A stretch of DNA of 54,498 nt from Prochlorococcus sp. AG-679-M10 (GCA_003210655.1 QCUQ01000007.1:1-54498); one strand, 5' to 3'. Counted from the first letter of the stretch, positions 46,153 to 53,730 are shown. A program made the numbers and translations. The notes: a model not told the origin generated them from the letters alone.

Positions 46153-46238
46153 TGTAGGAGAGGTTTTACTAAATCAGTGGAAACAAGGAAACACTTGATT
46201 TATTAGAACCGATTTAGGCCCCTTTCAGGGGTCTTTTT
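46153..46238 (+). ncRNA. Yfr2-family small RNA
   Basis: A hairpin at 46171-46201 (AAATCAGTG pairing with CAC-T-TGATTT) presents two GGAAACA copies (46179-46185 and 46187-46193), the hallmark of the cyanobacterial Yfr2-5 family. A terminator follows: GGCCCC-TTTCA-GGGGTC (46217-46233) and five T's. The 3' end overlaps the stop codon of the convergent gene at 46237. The 5' end is estimated from a TATATT box. Members in Prochlorococcus are abundant and respond to light and nitrogen. Confidence 0.85.
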
Positions 46239-46527
46239 ATTTGCTGTAAAGGTTATATTGATTTAATAATTTGTTGAAATTTTCAACTCTTTCATTTTTC
46301 TCATTTAAAGGTCTTGAAAAATCAAGTACTGCAGCACAACATAATTGCCAGCAAGATTTTTCCTTAAGTTCTAATTTTTTGCATATATCCTTTGGAGCCA
46401 TTGTTAATGTATTTATCTCAGAAATATGTTGAATGGTTTCCCATAATTCTCCTTCTAAAAAGTCAAGTTCAATACTAGATAATAATTCTGTGGCTATATA
46501 ATCTTTTATTAGTTCAGTTAATTCCAC
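46237..46527 (-). CDS. Conserved 96-aa helical protein, unknown
   Basis: Starts at GTG (46527). The sequence is soluble and mostly helical, with three Cys and paired aromatics (DICKKLELKEKSCWQLCCAA). No membrane segment and no family I can name. Its stop codon overlaps the T-tract of the convergent Yfr2 RNA terminator, so Yfr2 transcription could interfere with its 3' end. Confidence 0.6.
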   Translation of the reverse strand: MELTELIKDYIATELLSSIELDFLEGELWETIQHISEINTLTMAPKDICKKLELKEKSCWQLCCAAVLDFSRPLNEKNERVENFNKLLNQYNLYSK

Positions 46528-46653
46528 AATATTTAGATTTATTTAAACTTAATTCTAAATCTTAGAAGTTTTTAATTCTTCTATAAGATATAAATTTTAC
46601 TAAATATTATTCCACCAAATTTTTATTTTTGTTGGTTAGATTAAGAAAAGTTC

Positions 46654-47049
46654 ATGCTTGTTTTAATGAAAATCGTTTTTGTAAGTTTTTTTATATTAAT
46701 AGGATTTATATTTCCCTCAGCTTCATTTGCTTCTCACATTGAATTGAGTGAGTGTGTTGAAATTGCGCATTGTGTCAGAGAAGAATGGGAAGCCGACTCA
46801 ATCGAACAACCTTTTGAGGAAGTTAAAGAAATTATCGAGAATACCCCAAGATCAGTAATAGTTGAACTTGATGGAGATTATCTTCATGCTGAAGTAACAA
46901 GTAAATGGATGAAATACGTTGACGATTTAGAGGTATCTTTTGTTCCTGAATCTCGTAAATTGCTTGTTAGGTCTGAATCTAGAGTCGGTGAAAGTGACCT
47001 AGGTGTGAATCAAAAGAGGGTTGATTTATTAAAATCGAAGTTGTTTTAA
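46654..47049 (+). CDS. DUF1499 family secreted protein
   Basis: 131 aa with a signal peptide (about 1-26, ending SASFASH). The body matches DUF1499: an N-terminal CVEIAHCVREEWE, then PFEEVKEIIENTPRSVIVELDGDYLHAEVTS split over two strands, then VDDLEVSFVPESRKLLVRSESRVGESDLGVNQKRVD. Two Cys may form a disulphide outside the membrane. Function unknown; found widely in photosynthetic and marine bacteria. Confidence 0.82.
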   Translation: MLVLMKIVFVSFFILIGFIFPSASFASHIELSECVEIAHCVREEWEADSIEQPFEEVKEIIENTPRSVIVELDGDYLHAEVTSKWMKYVDDLEVSFVPESRKLLVRSESRVGESDLGVNQKRVDLLKSKLF

Positions 47050-47190
47050 ATTAATTTAGATCCATAGTTTTTCAAAAATATTTATAGATAAAAATTAATA
47101 TCTTTAATATAAATTGATTTTAAAAATGTAATATTTATTATCTCCTTTAACCAAAGCATTATTATTAACAGGTGTTATTAATGAATTTAA

Positions 47191-47478
47191 ATGATAATAA
47201 ATCTATTTTTATTATTTATTTTTGGAGCTATTTTCTTTTGGTTCTACAAGAACATAAGGAAACGAGGTTTTCTATGGATAGCTAAGGGATTATTGCAAAT
47301 TGGAATACTAATATTATTTATTGGTAGCTTTTTTAAATTGTTTCTTACTTTACCCTCTAACTTATATATAAAGTTGATATTTTGTCTTACATACTTATGG
47401 TGCACTGTAGGTATAAATGTTAATTTCATGATTCCTTTAATTGATTTAATTGATAAAAAAATTGATAAATATAAATAA
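47191..47478 (+). CDS. Small three-helix membrane protein, unknown
   Basis: 95 aa from ATG, three hydrophobic spans (about 2-18, 30-52, 58-82) and a basic C-terminus (DKKIDKYK). The positive-charge pattern fits a membrane protein. No family recognised. An open frame on the other strand here is a shadow. Confidence 0.55.
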   Translation: MIINLFLLFIFGAIFFWFYKNIRKRGFLWIAKGLLQIGILILFIGSFFKLFLTLPSNLYIKLIFCLTYLWCTVGINVNFMIPLIDLIDKKIDKYK

Positions 47479-47561
47479 TTCAAAAATTGTTTTAAATTTA
47501 TTATTTAATAAAAGTAATTTTTCTCTATTGGCAAAATGACAAAAGACAGTAGATTAAGTCT

Positions 47562-47708
47562 TTGAAAAAATATTTTCTTAATTTTTTAAGTATTTTTAAT
47601 CATAAAAAAGATACTAAAATCTATCCTATTCAAGAGTTAAATCAACTTAGGCAAAGAGAGAAAAAAATCCAATTAGCGAGGAAATCTCGAGCATACATCT
47701 CAGATTAA
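47562..47708 (+). CDS. Possible 48-aa basic protein
   Basis: TTG start (47562) to TAA. MKKYFLNFLSIFNHKKDTKI is followed by a strongly basic helix (LRQREKKIQLARKSRAYISD). The amphipathic pattern supports coding, but the TTG start and lack of a ribosome-binding site keep this tentative. Confidence 0.45.
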   Translation: MKKYFLNFLSIFNHKKDTKIYPIQELNQLRQREKKIQLARKSRAYISD

Positions 47709-47807
47709 AATAAAAGGCAAAAATCATGGGTTGAAAAAAAAATAATAGAAAGTCCAGAAAAGTATCCTAAATAATTTCTAATATATGGATTTATAAGAAC
47801 ATGAATA

Positions 47808-47924
47808 TTATTCATTCTTGTTTTTATTGGACAGTCTTTTTCTGGTATATCTAGTTTTAAATGCTAAATCAGTAATTATAAATATTCCAAGTAAAAGAAT
47901 AATTATTCCTATGAAGTATTTCAT
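47808..47924 (-). CDS. 38-aa single-helix membrane protein
   Basis: ATG at 47924. One membrane helix (MKYFIGIIILLLGIFIITDL) is followed by a basic tail (FKTRYTRKRLSNKNKNE). A typical picocyanobacterial micro-protein layout; function unknown. OsmC lies upstream on the same strand across 41 bp. Confidence 0.55.
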   Translation of the reverse strand: MKYFIGIIILLLGIFIITDLAFKTRYTRKRLSNKNKNE

Positions 47925-47965
47925 ATAATCCTATTGTTAAAAATTAAAAATTATTTTTATAAAGT

Positions 47966-48373
47966 TTATTGGTTATGCCAATTTATTTTAATATCAAGCG
48001 ATTCAGAAAGATTTCGAGTGACAGGACAATCTTCAGAAGCATTTTTTATAAAATCAATTTTTTCTTTTGATAAGTCATCAGGAATATAAATATCTATTTT
48101 TAGTTGTGCTATTTTCCTTTCTTTATTCTTAGTCATTATTTTCTCAATATCTAAATAAATATTTTTTAATTCCCAACCATTTGATCTTGCTTTGATGGAC
48201 ATTATAGTTAGAAGGCAAGAGCCTAGGGAGGTTGCGAGTAAATCAGTTGGTGAGAAGTTTTCACCTTTCCCGCAATGATCTATAGGTGCATCAGTTGTGA
48301 TTGCATTCCCAGATTGGAGATGTTTAGCTTCGCATTTTAAGTCCCCTAAATAAGAACATGTAATTTTACTCAT
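47966..48373 (-). CDS. OsmC/Ohr family peroxiredoxin-like protein
   Basis: 135 aa. Family blocks: PTDLLATSLGSCLLTIMSIKA with Cys53, and the second Cys in NASEDCPVTRNLSESL. The two cysteines reduce hydroperoxides in OsmC/Ohr proteins. This version is nearer the YhfA/OsmC-like group than to Ohr; the substrate is unknown. It starts at ATG, 7 bp after the 72-aa gene upstream. Confidence 0.88.
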   Translation of the reverse strand: MSKITCSYLGDLKCEAKHLQSGNAITTDAPIDHCGKGENFSPTDLLATSLGSCLLTIMSIKARSNGWELKNIYLDIEKIMTKNKERKIAQLKIDIYIPDDLSKEKIDFIKNASEDCPVTRNLSESLDIKINWHNQ

Positions 48374-48380
48374 TTAAAAA

Positions 48381-48599
48381 CTATAAATTAGAACTATTGT
48401 TTTTAACTTCAGGATATGAAGTCATTATTGCATCAGCTAAATCTCTCAACATATCAGCTATGTATTGTGGTGGGCATTCGAGTTCATTGATATAAGCAAC
48501 ACATCTCTTAGAAAGATCGGTATAGGCAGGAAGAATGATATTATCGATTTGCAGTTTTGTTGGTTCCCATCTATTAATATTATTTTTATCCATAAACAT
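48381..48599 (-). CDS. Conserved 72-aa helical protein, unknown
   Basis: Starts at ATG 48599 or at ATG 48593 (MDKNNINRWEP). Soluble, helical, with two Cys (KRCVAYINELECPPQYIADM). It lies 7 bp upstream of the OsmC gene on the same strand, so it is likely cotranscribed and could work in the same redox context. No family recognised. Confidence 0.6.
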   Translation of the reverse strand: MFMDKNNINRWEPTKLQIDNIILPAYTDLSKRCVAYINELECPPQYIADMLRDLADAIMTSYPEVKNNSSNL

Positions 48600-48661
48600 T
48601 TTTATTTATGCTAGATGAGTTATTTAAAAAGATATAAGTAGTTGAGCATATGCTAATTAAA

Positions 48662-48904
48662 TTATTTTTCAGATCCAAATTCTTCTAAACAATATTCAAT
48701 CAATTTCATCGAGTCATTTATAGTTCTCTTACTCTTGTTTTTAAGATCAAAACATTCACTCAAGATTTCAGCTGATTTTTTCAATTTATTTTTTTCTTCA
48801 TTTTTTAAATCACTAGAAATAATAAAATCACGATATGTTTTTAAACTAATTAGGAAGGCTATAGATAAAAAAATCACTACGATATTTCTCCTTAAAAATT
48901 TCAT
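48662..48904 (-). CDS. Small membrane-anchored protein, unknown
   Basis: 80 aa. One N-terminal helix after basic residues (MKFLRRNIVVIFLSIAFLIS), then a charged coiled region (KNEEKNKLKKSAEILSECF) with two Cys. It probably faces the periplasm or lumen. No family recognised. It starts at ATG. Confidence 0.55.
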   Translation of the reverse strand: MKFLRRNIVVIFLSIAFLISLKTYRDFIISSDLKNEEKNKLKKSAEILSECFDLKNKSKRTINDSMKLIEYCLEEFGSEK

Positions 48905-48993
48905 GTATTTATTGTTCTTATCTAATTTTTTGATTAATTAATCATTCCTATTGAATTATTTTATACATTATTCATAAACAATGCACTTAAGTA

Positions 48994-49095
48994 CTAAATA
49001 ATTATATTTGTAGTAGCAGCAATAGTAATAGCAGCAATTGAGACAAATATATATGGAACTACTTTTATAGGTATATAAAAACTTTTCTTTGGCAT
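48994..49095 (-). CDS. 33-aa single-helix membrane micro-protein
   Basis: ATG at 49095. MPKKSFYIPIKVVPYIFVSI is followed by AAITIAATTNIII: basic start and one hydrophobic span. The size resembles small photosystem or respiratory subunits, but no such subunit matches. It may be real, like other micro-proteins in this stretch. Confidence 0.5.
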   Translation of the reverse strand: MPKKSFYIPIKVVPYIFVSIAAITIAATTNIII

Positions 49096-49182
49096 AATGT
49101 TATTTTCTTTAAAATATAATCATTATTCAATACATTCTTAAGTCTCCAAATATACTAAAACTTAATTTTGAAAAGCATTTAT

Positions 49183-49386
49183 TTAAATTTTCATCAAATA
49201 AAGAATCTCCAGATCCTGCCTAGAATCAGATATTTTTCTTTTCAAAAAACTTAATTCCTCTTGATTCATTTTTGATTCTTTGATCATCATTTCTGCTTGA
49301 TCTATGGCATGCTCAATATTTTTTATCTTAAGGTCTCTTATTGTTGGATTCTCCTTGCAGGTTTTTATTGTTTGTGAATCAAGCAT
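49183..49386 (-). CDS. Small coiled-coil protein, unknown
   Basis: 67 aa from ATG, entirely charged helix with heptad-like spacing (IEHAIDQAEMMIKESKMNQE) and one Cys. Soluble; no family recognised. Such short coiled-coil proteins recur in Prochlorococcus. Confidence 0.5.
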   Translation of the reverse strand: MLDSQTIKTCKENPTIRDLKIKNIEHAIDQAEMMIKESKMNQEELSFLKRKISDSRQDLEILYLMKI

Positions 49387-49565
49387 AGTTTATTTTAATA
49401 ATTACTTTAAAAATTCTTTTTGTTTAGTAAAAGAAATTCTAATCGCAAAACTCATCAAAATTAATTATTATTATATGAAGAACTTTATTCTTAACTAACC
49501 TTCTCTTCATTTGATCGAGTGGGTTTTTTTTATGGTGTAATATACCCCTAGCGAGAATTTAAAAT

Positions 49566-49919
49566 TTGGAAGAGTCAAAGCAAATCCCTGAGGAGAAAAA
49601 TTCAATTGAATCATCTTCCGAAATAAAGAAAGAGAGTAATAAAGAGGAGAATGTTAAAGCATTTACTGAATTTCTTGAAAAAGCAAGTAATCAAGACATT
49701 GAAGAAGAAAAAGGTAACTCTGATTTAAAAGGAGATAAAGAAGAAACTAACGAAAATTCATTTTTTAAAAGAATTCTCAATGATGGATTTGATGGGATCA
49801 CATCAAATCCTAACTATAAAATGTTGGCACTATTAATAATTCTTTTGATTAATTTGTCTCTCTTTTTTGTTATTGGCAATATAGGTAAAGCTTTCTTGAG
49901 GAATGCAGGAATAATGTAG
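49566..49919 (+). CDS. Acidic protein with C-terminal membrane anchor, unknown
   Basis: 117 aa from TTG. The first 70 residues are extremely Glu/Lys/Ser-rich and probably disordered (EEKNSIESSSEIKKESNKEE). A membrane helix (about 88-108, LALLIILLINLSLFFVIGNI) is near the end, so it is a tail-anchored-like protein. No family recognised. Confidence 0.6.
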   Translation: MEESKQIPEEKNSIESSSEIKKESNKEENVKAFTEFLEKASNQDIEEEKGNSDLKGDKEETNENSFFKRILNDGFDGITSNPNYKMLALLIILLINLSLFFVIGNIGKAFLRNAGIM

Positions 49920-50016
49920 AAGTTGATTATATCTATTTAATAAACTGTTCTTCACATTATTTGGACTTGAAAAAAATCTATGATAATTTGATCTCAAAAT
50001 TTATTTTTTATCAATA

Positions 50017-50178
50017 TTGGATAACAAAGAACCTGAGAATCCTGTCGTTTATCTCTCTAATTTAATTAAAAAGCTAGATGTAAAAAATAGAAATGGAATA
50101 GTTGCTTTAGTAATTGTTAATTTACTAGTTATTCTCTTATTTAAGTTTTATTTGAAAGGAGCAGGTTTATTATCTTGA
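50017..50178 (+). CDS. 53-aa single-helix membrane protein, unknown
   Basis: TTG start (50017). A polar N-terminus (DNKEPENPVVYLSNLIKKLD) is followed by one membrane helix (GIVALVIVNLLVILLFKFYL). The same plan as the 117-aa gene before it (soluble head, C-terminal helix), 97 bp away. It converges with the TM2-like gene. Confidence 0.5.
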   Translation: MDNKEPENPVVYLSNLIKKLDVKNRNGIVALVIVNLLVILLFKFYLKGAGLLS

Positions 50179-50193
50179 CTGCATATGATTTGA

Positions 50194-50535
50194 TTACTCA
50201 GCGTTTTCAAATTGTTTTGCTAACCTGAAAGCCTTTTTGATTATAAGAAACCCTCCATAAGCTCCAGCAAGTAAAGGTAAAATAATTAAAGGATTTGGGG
50301 AGTAATCTGAATAATTTTTTACACCATCAACATATTCATATCCAGAACATTTCAGGTAGAGGAAAGTAAAAAATGTAATACTCCATCCAATAATTGATAA
50401 GACTCCACCTTTTTTATCTCCTTCATAAAATCTATCTAAACCTAAACCCCAACCTCCAATTAAAAAGATTCCTCTTACTACAGAATTTTTTTCTTTATTT
50501 TTAAGCATAGTTTTCAAAATGTCCATTATGAACAT
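50194..50535 (-). CDS. TM2-domain-like membrane protein
   Basis: 113 aa; ATG 50535, with ATG 50526 also possible. The TM2 hallmark is visible: a first helix with GGWGLGLDRFYEGDKKGGVL (the G-x-D-RFY turn) and a second helix IIGWSITFFTFLY. A third hydrophobic span (PLIILPLLAGAYGGFLII) ends the protein. TM2 proteins are small two-helix membrane proteins of unknown function. Confidence 0.75.
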   Translation of the reverse strand: MFIMDILKTMLKNKEKNSVVRGIFLIGGWGLGLDRFYEGDKKGGVLSIIGWSITFFTFLYLKCSGYEYVDGVKNYSDYSPNPLIILPLLAGAYGGFLIIKKAFRLAKQFENAE

Positions 50536-50643
50536 AACTCATTTATTCCAATCTTGCTATGTTCCCTTAAGTTATTTACTTGATTCAGATTTGTATTTCT
50601 AGTGTCTTAGTAATAAATACATAGATAAATCACAAGAAATTTT

Positions 50644-51399
50644 TTATTTAGAATTAAGTAAGGATATTGTTGGTCTAATATAAACAAAGATTGATCCATA
50701 AATATCTTTCATGACTCTTACCTCGTCATCTAAATAAATTACGGATACTTCGCAAGAAGGTAATTCTTTATTCCAAGGCAATTTTTTCCATACTTCTTTG
50801 ACTGGATACCATCTTTCCATTAATAGCGCACTGATCAATGGAATCTTATTAAGTCCATCAACTTTGGAGACTTTGGTTTTCTTCAAATTCATTTTAAGTA
50901 CCTTATCTTCTAAAATTAAATCATTAGCAAGCGTTATTACTCTTCCTCCAAAAGTTGGAAGAAGCTTGAACCAACCAAGAATTGGAATTGTTGTAAGCCC
51001 AAATATTGTGGTATCAAATGTTGATAAAAATTCTTTTTTATCAAAATCAATATTTTGAGCAATTCTTCCAATGGTAGAAAGACCAAATGATCCAACTTGT
51101 AATTGATGTAGTTTAAAAAAAAGATTACTTTTAAATTCATCATTTAACGCTTTTTCTATAGCTAAAAAGAACGGTGAACTTCTAAATAATTCAACTGTTG
51201 AATAAATTAATTCCCACTCTCCAGATAATTTTTCTTCAGAAACTTCAATATTAAAATTTTCAAGACTCTTTATAAGTTTTTCCATCTCTTTCGATTTTTC
51301 TTGATACATAGGTGCAATTAATTTATTCAGTCTTTGCCCCCTGTCAGTGATAGCTGCTATTTGATATATCTTCTTTTTAATCTCCTCAATATCAGTCAT
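50644..51399 (-). CDS. PAP/fibrillin family protein
   Basis: 251 aa. The signature SGEWELIYSTVELFRSSPFF is the PAP/fibrillin opening, followed by the VGSFGLSTIGRIAQ strand region and a C-terminal DDEVRVMKDIYGSIFVYIR, the family's closing block. Plastoglobulins/fibrillins are lipocalin-like proteins that bind lipids or quinones at thylakoids and lipid globules. A second, shorter paralog lies at the end of the window. Confidence 0.88.
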   Translation of the reverse strand: MTDIEEIKKKIYQIAAITDRGQRLNKLIAPMYQEKSKEMEKLIKSLENFNIEVSEEKLSGEWELIYSTVELFRSSPFFLAIEKALNDEFKSNLFFKLHQLQVGSFGLSTIGRIAQNIDFDKKEFLSTFDTTIFGLTTIPILGWFKLLPTFGGRVITLANDLILEDKVLKMNLKKTKVSKVDGLNKIPLISALLMERWYPVKEVWKKLPWNKELPSCEVSVIYLDDEVRVMKDIYGSIFVYIRPTISLLNSK

Positions 51400-51486
51400 A
51401 ATATTATTTTTACAATCTTTATATTAATTTATTTTGTGAGTATTGGTGCGACTTAAATTATTTTTATTGGTTGGATATTAATTTGT

Positions 51487-51669
51487 TTAATATTCTCCCC
51501 ATCTTTTGCCAATTTCAAAACCCCATTTGGAAGTTAAGCAAATTACTTCTTCATGATTTTTACAATCCGATAACTCTTTCTTTTTTATAGGATTATTTTT
51601 AATTAACTCTGATATCTTGTTTAATTGTTCTATTTTTTTAAGAAAATTAATTAAATCTTTTTCTGGCAT
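51487..51669 (-). CDS. Nif11-domain protein
   Basis: 60 aa from the ATG at 51669; the longer TTG version would overlap the 35-aa gene upstream. MPEKDLINFLKKIEQLNKIS fits the Nif11 start helix, and the CLTSKWGFEIGKRWGEY end matches the Nif11 GF-x-RWG tail. There is no GG leader cleavage site and no core peptide after it, so it is not a lanthipeptide precursor by appearance. Nif11 proteins are common in picocyanobacteria; role unknown. Confidence 0.72.
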   Translation of the reverse strand: MPEKDLINFLKKIEQLNKISELIKNNPIKKKELSDCKNHEEVICLTSKWGFEIGKRWGEY

Positions 51670-51676
51670 TTTGATA

Positions 51677-51784
51677 TTAAGAACTATATTTCTGATCGTA
51701 GGTGAAAATATAATATAAGACCCAGCCAACTCCTCCAATTAATATTGCAACCATTATATTTACTGACCAAACTATTTCTATCAT
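51677..51784 (-). CDS. 35-aa single-helix membrane micro-protein
   Basis: ATG at 51784. MIEIVWSVNIMVAILIGGVG then WVLYYIFTYDQKYSS: one membrane helix with a Gly-rich centre and a short polar end. It ends 7 bp before the Nif11 gene, so the two probably share an mRNA. This also supports the shorter Nif11 start. Confidence 0.6.
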   Translation of the reverse strand: MIEIVWSVNIMVAILIGGVGWVLYYIFTYDQKYSS

Positions 51785-51913
51785 TTTGATTTTATCAATA
51801 TTTGTATATTAACTAAATTTTTAATCATATCTGTAATCAGATTTTGGAAGTATCTAAGTTTTGTCTTTGAACATATATGGATTATATTTGTTTTAAAGTA
51901 GGTAATTTAAAAA

Positions 51914-52093
51914 ATGGGTGAAGCTAAAAGAAGAGAAGAATTAGGATTGCCGCCTAGAGAGAAGAAAGTAGCAAAAAAAGATTCAAAAAGTAATTTAAAT
52001 CAAATCTTGAATAAATACCCTTTTGCTCCATATATCTTGGGAATTTCACTCCTTACAATTTTAATAATCGATCTAGTTAATTACTATAAATAG
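51914..52093 (+). CDS. DUF2839-like small membrane protein
   Basis: 59 aa. The opening MGEAKRREELGLPPREKK is the signature of the cyanobacterial DUF2839 family. A basic linker and one C-terminal membrane helix (PYILGISLLTILIIDLV) follow. Function is unknown. It starts at ATG. Confidence 0.8.
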   Translation: MGEAKRREELGLPPREKKVAKKDSKSNLNQILNKYPFAPYILGISLLTILIIDLVNYYK

Positions 52094-52217
52094 TTTTATT
52101 TAAAAAAATTTCATATCTTAATTTTTAATTCATAAATCTGTATTCTTTTGTTCCGCATTTATAAAAATATTTTTCCATAATTAATATATTACTTAAATAA
52201 AAAAACTAGAATCGCCA

Positions 52218-52520
52218 ATGTTTGATAATATCGGTACCGCATTAGTCCAAGCAATAGGATTTTTTGGTGTTTTTGGATATTTTGTCTATCAGCTATTATC
52301 AGATGGTAAAAAACCAATACAGAATCAATCTAAATCTCCTGTCAAAAAAGTAAATCAGAATAAAGATTTAAATGATAGACCTAAGAAGCAAGGATTATTT
52401 AGTAGAAAAAAAGAACTGATAACTGAGGATGTGAAACCAAAGAAACAAGGATTATTTGGTAAAAAATTAGAACCAGTAAAAGTTGTAGAAGAACCTAAAA
52501 AGAAAGGTTGGTTTAGGTAG
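52218..52520 (+). CDS. Membrane-anchored protein with Lys-rich repeats
   Basis: 100 aa. One N-terminal membrane helix (about 8-27, VQAIGFFGVFGYFVYQLL) is followed by a Lys-rich tail with three copies of a short repeat: PKKQGLFSRK, PKKQGLFGKK and PKKKGWFR. The tail is very basic and could bind nucleic acid, membrane phosphates or acidic proteins; that is inference. No family recognised. Confidence 0.6.
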   Translation: MFDNIGTALVQAIGFFGVFGYFVYQLLSDGKKPIQNQSKSPVKKVNQNKDLNDRPKKQGLFSRKKELITEDVKPKKQGLFGKKLEPVKVVEEPKKKGWFR

Positions 52521-52613
52521 ACAATTTAAGAGAATTTAAAAACGATTCTGATATCTTTTATACAAAAAATTTTTAATTCTATTTTTATAATTTAAATTAA
52601 TAAATTCAATTTA

Positions 52614-52745
52614 ATGAACCATAGAGAAATTACAAAAAGATATAGTGATTTAATTGATAAAGCAGAACAAGCCAATGGTAGAAAAGAAATTGTTGGTTTA
52701 CTTAAAAAAGCTGCTAAATTAAAATCCAAAATTGAAATTAAGTAA
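52614..52745 (+). CDS. 43-aa helical basic protein
   Basis: ATG at 52614. MNHREITKRYSDLIDKAEQA then NGRKEIVGLLKKAAKLKSKIEIK: two helices joined at Asn-Gly, charged and soluble. The codon pattern and amphipathicity look real. No family recognised. Confidence 0.55.
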   Translation: MNHREITKRYSDLIDKAEQANGRKEIVGLLKKAAKLKSKIEIK

Positions 52746-52833
52746 TAATTATTAGAAAAAATTATTTTTCTAAATGTTAAATTTATTTAAACAAAAAAAT
52801 ATTCGTGCGATAATCATATGAAATTTTTTAGTT

Positions 52834-53004
52834 ATGAATAAAAAAGGTTATACAACTGAAAGCGGTGGAAGACAAAACGGGTTTGCAATTGAACCAGAAA
52901 TTAATCAAATAACACAGGGAGAATCAAAGAAATCGTTTTTATTATTTATAGGGATATTATTACCTTTCTTGATTGGTGGGATTTATTATTTTAAAACGCT
53001 TTGA
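52834..53004 (+). CDS. ssl1498-family light-harvesting-like protein
   Basis: 56 aa. YTTESGGRQNGFAIEPEI matches the opening of the cyanobacterial ssl1498 family (TTExGGxxNNFAxEPxxY), and one membrane helix (FLLFIGILLPFLIGGIYYF) follows. Members are annotated as light-harvesting-like small proteins of thylakoids, with unclear function. It starts at ATG. Confidence 0.78.
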   Translation: MNKKGYTTESGGRQNGFAIEPEINQITQGESKKSFLLFIGILLPFLIGGIYYFKTL

Positions 53005-53017
53005 ATAAAAACATTTT

Positions 53018-53197
53018 TCATAAATCATTTTTGGAAATATATTCTTGAGAACTTATAATATCCTGCATTAGACCCTGGGAAGATGAGTTGAATCCATTCT
53101 TCTCAAGAAAAGTTTTAACTTCCTTAAATTTTTTTTGAATTTTTTTGGTGTAAGGGGTTGTCATTAAATAATCTTCTTGTTCAGTGGAGTAATTCAT
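53018..53197 (-). CDS. 59-aa soluble protein, unknown
   Basis: ATG at 53197 to TGA. MNYSTEQEDYLMTTPYTKKI followed by a basic helix (QKKFKEVKTFLEKNGF) and a polar tail. Soluble and mostly helical; the coding look is good. No family recognised. It converges with the ssl1498-type gene (13 bp). Confidence 0.55.
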   Translation of the reverse strand: MNYSTEQEDYLMTTPYTKKIQKKFKEVKTFLEKNGFNSSSQGLMQDIISSQEYISKNDL

Positions 53198-53216
53198 TTA
53201 ATTTAAATTGTTAATT

Positions 53217-53288
53217 ATGGCTTACTTAAATTGTGCTGAATATTTTATGAATAGAGAAGTTATAACCATTACAAAAAATGATTACTAG
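53217..53288 (+). CDS. Possible 23-aa micro-protein
   Basis: ATG at 53217 to TAG. MAYLNCAEYFMNREVITITK then NDY. It lies in the gap between two leftward genes, with no clear ribosome-binding site. Kept as a weak candidate only. Confidence 0.25.
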   Translation: MAYLNCAEYFMNREVITITKNDY

Positions 53289-53368
53289 TAGTAAATACTT
53301 AATTTGCAAATATCGACTTGTGCTTTTTTGCCGGCATATATTATTTTGAGAAATTTATTTTTTTAATA

Positions 53369-53653
53369 TTAAAGAGTGCTTATTGTAACTAGTTCCATTA
53401 AATCTCTTGATCTCAAATAGTCTTGAAATACATCAGAATAAAAAGCTCTTTTTGCAGCTATCTTGGAATCAAATTCTATTACTATACCTAGTTGACCCCC
53501 ATCCCACTTGTGTGAATTAGAGTCTTGGGTAATATCTTTTTTTACTACAACCCCACCCATTGATTTTATCCATGGCAATACTGTTCTTAGGTATTCAAGA
53601 AACAAATCAGCATTTGGAATAGATATTTTCTTAAGCCAGTAACTCTTTGTCAT
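53369..53653 (-). CDS. DUF1330-like small protein
   Basis: 94 aa. The pattern KKISIPNADLFLEYLRTVLPWIKSMGG with the later WDGGQLGIVIEFDSKIAAKRAFYSDVFQDYLRSRD resembles the DUF1330 dimeric alpha/beta barrel. Function unknown. It starts at ATG and is divergent from the second PAP/fibrillin gene. Confidence 0.7.
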   Translation of the reverse strand: MTKSYWLKKISIPNADLFLEYLRTVLPWIKSMGGVVVKKDITQDSNSHKWDGGQLGIVIEFDSKIAAKRAFYSDVFQDYLRSRDLMELVTISTL

Positions 53654-53730
53654 GGAATCAAAACATTTTGAGTAGAATATAGCACATCAACCTAAGTATT
53701 TTTGCTTAAGTCCTTTTTTAATCTATTTAA

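Noticed and set aside
51670-51738. TTG-started extension of the Nif11 protein
   Set aside because: It overlaps the 35-aa frame upstream, and the family start is at the internal ATG.
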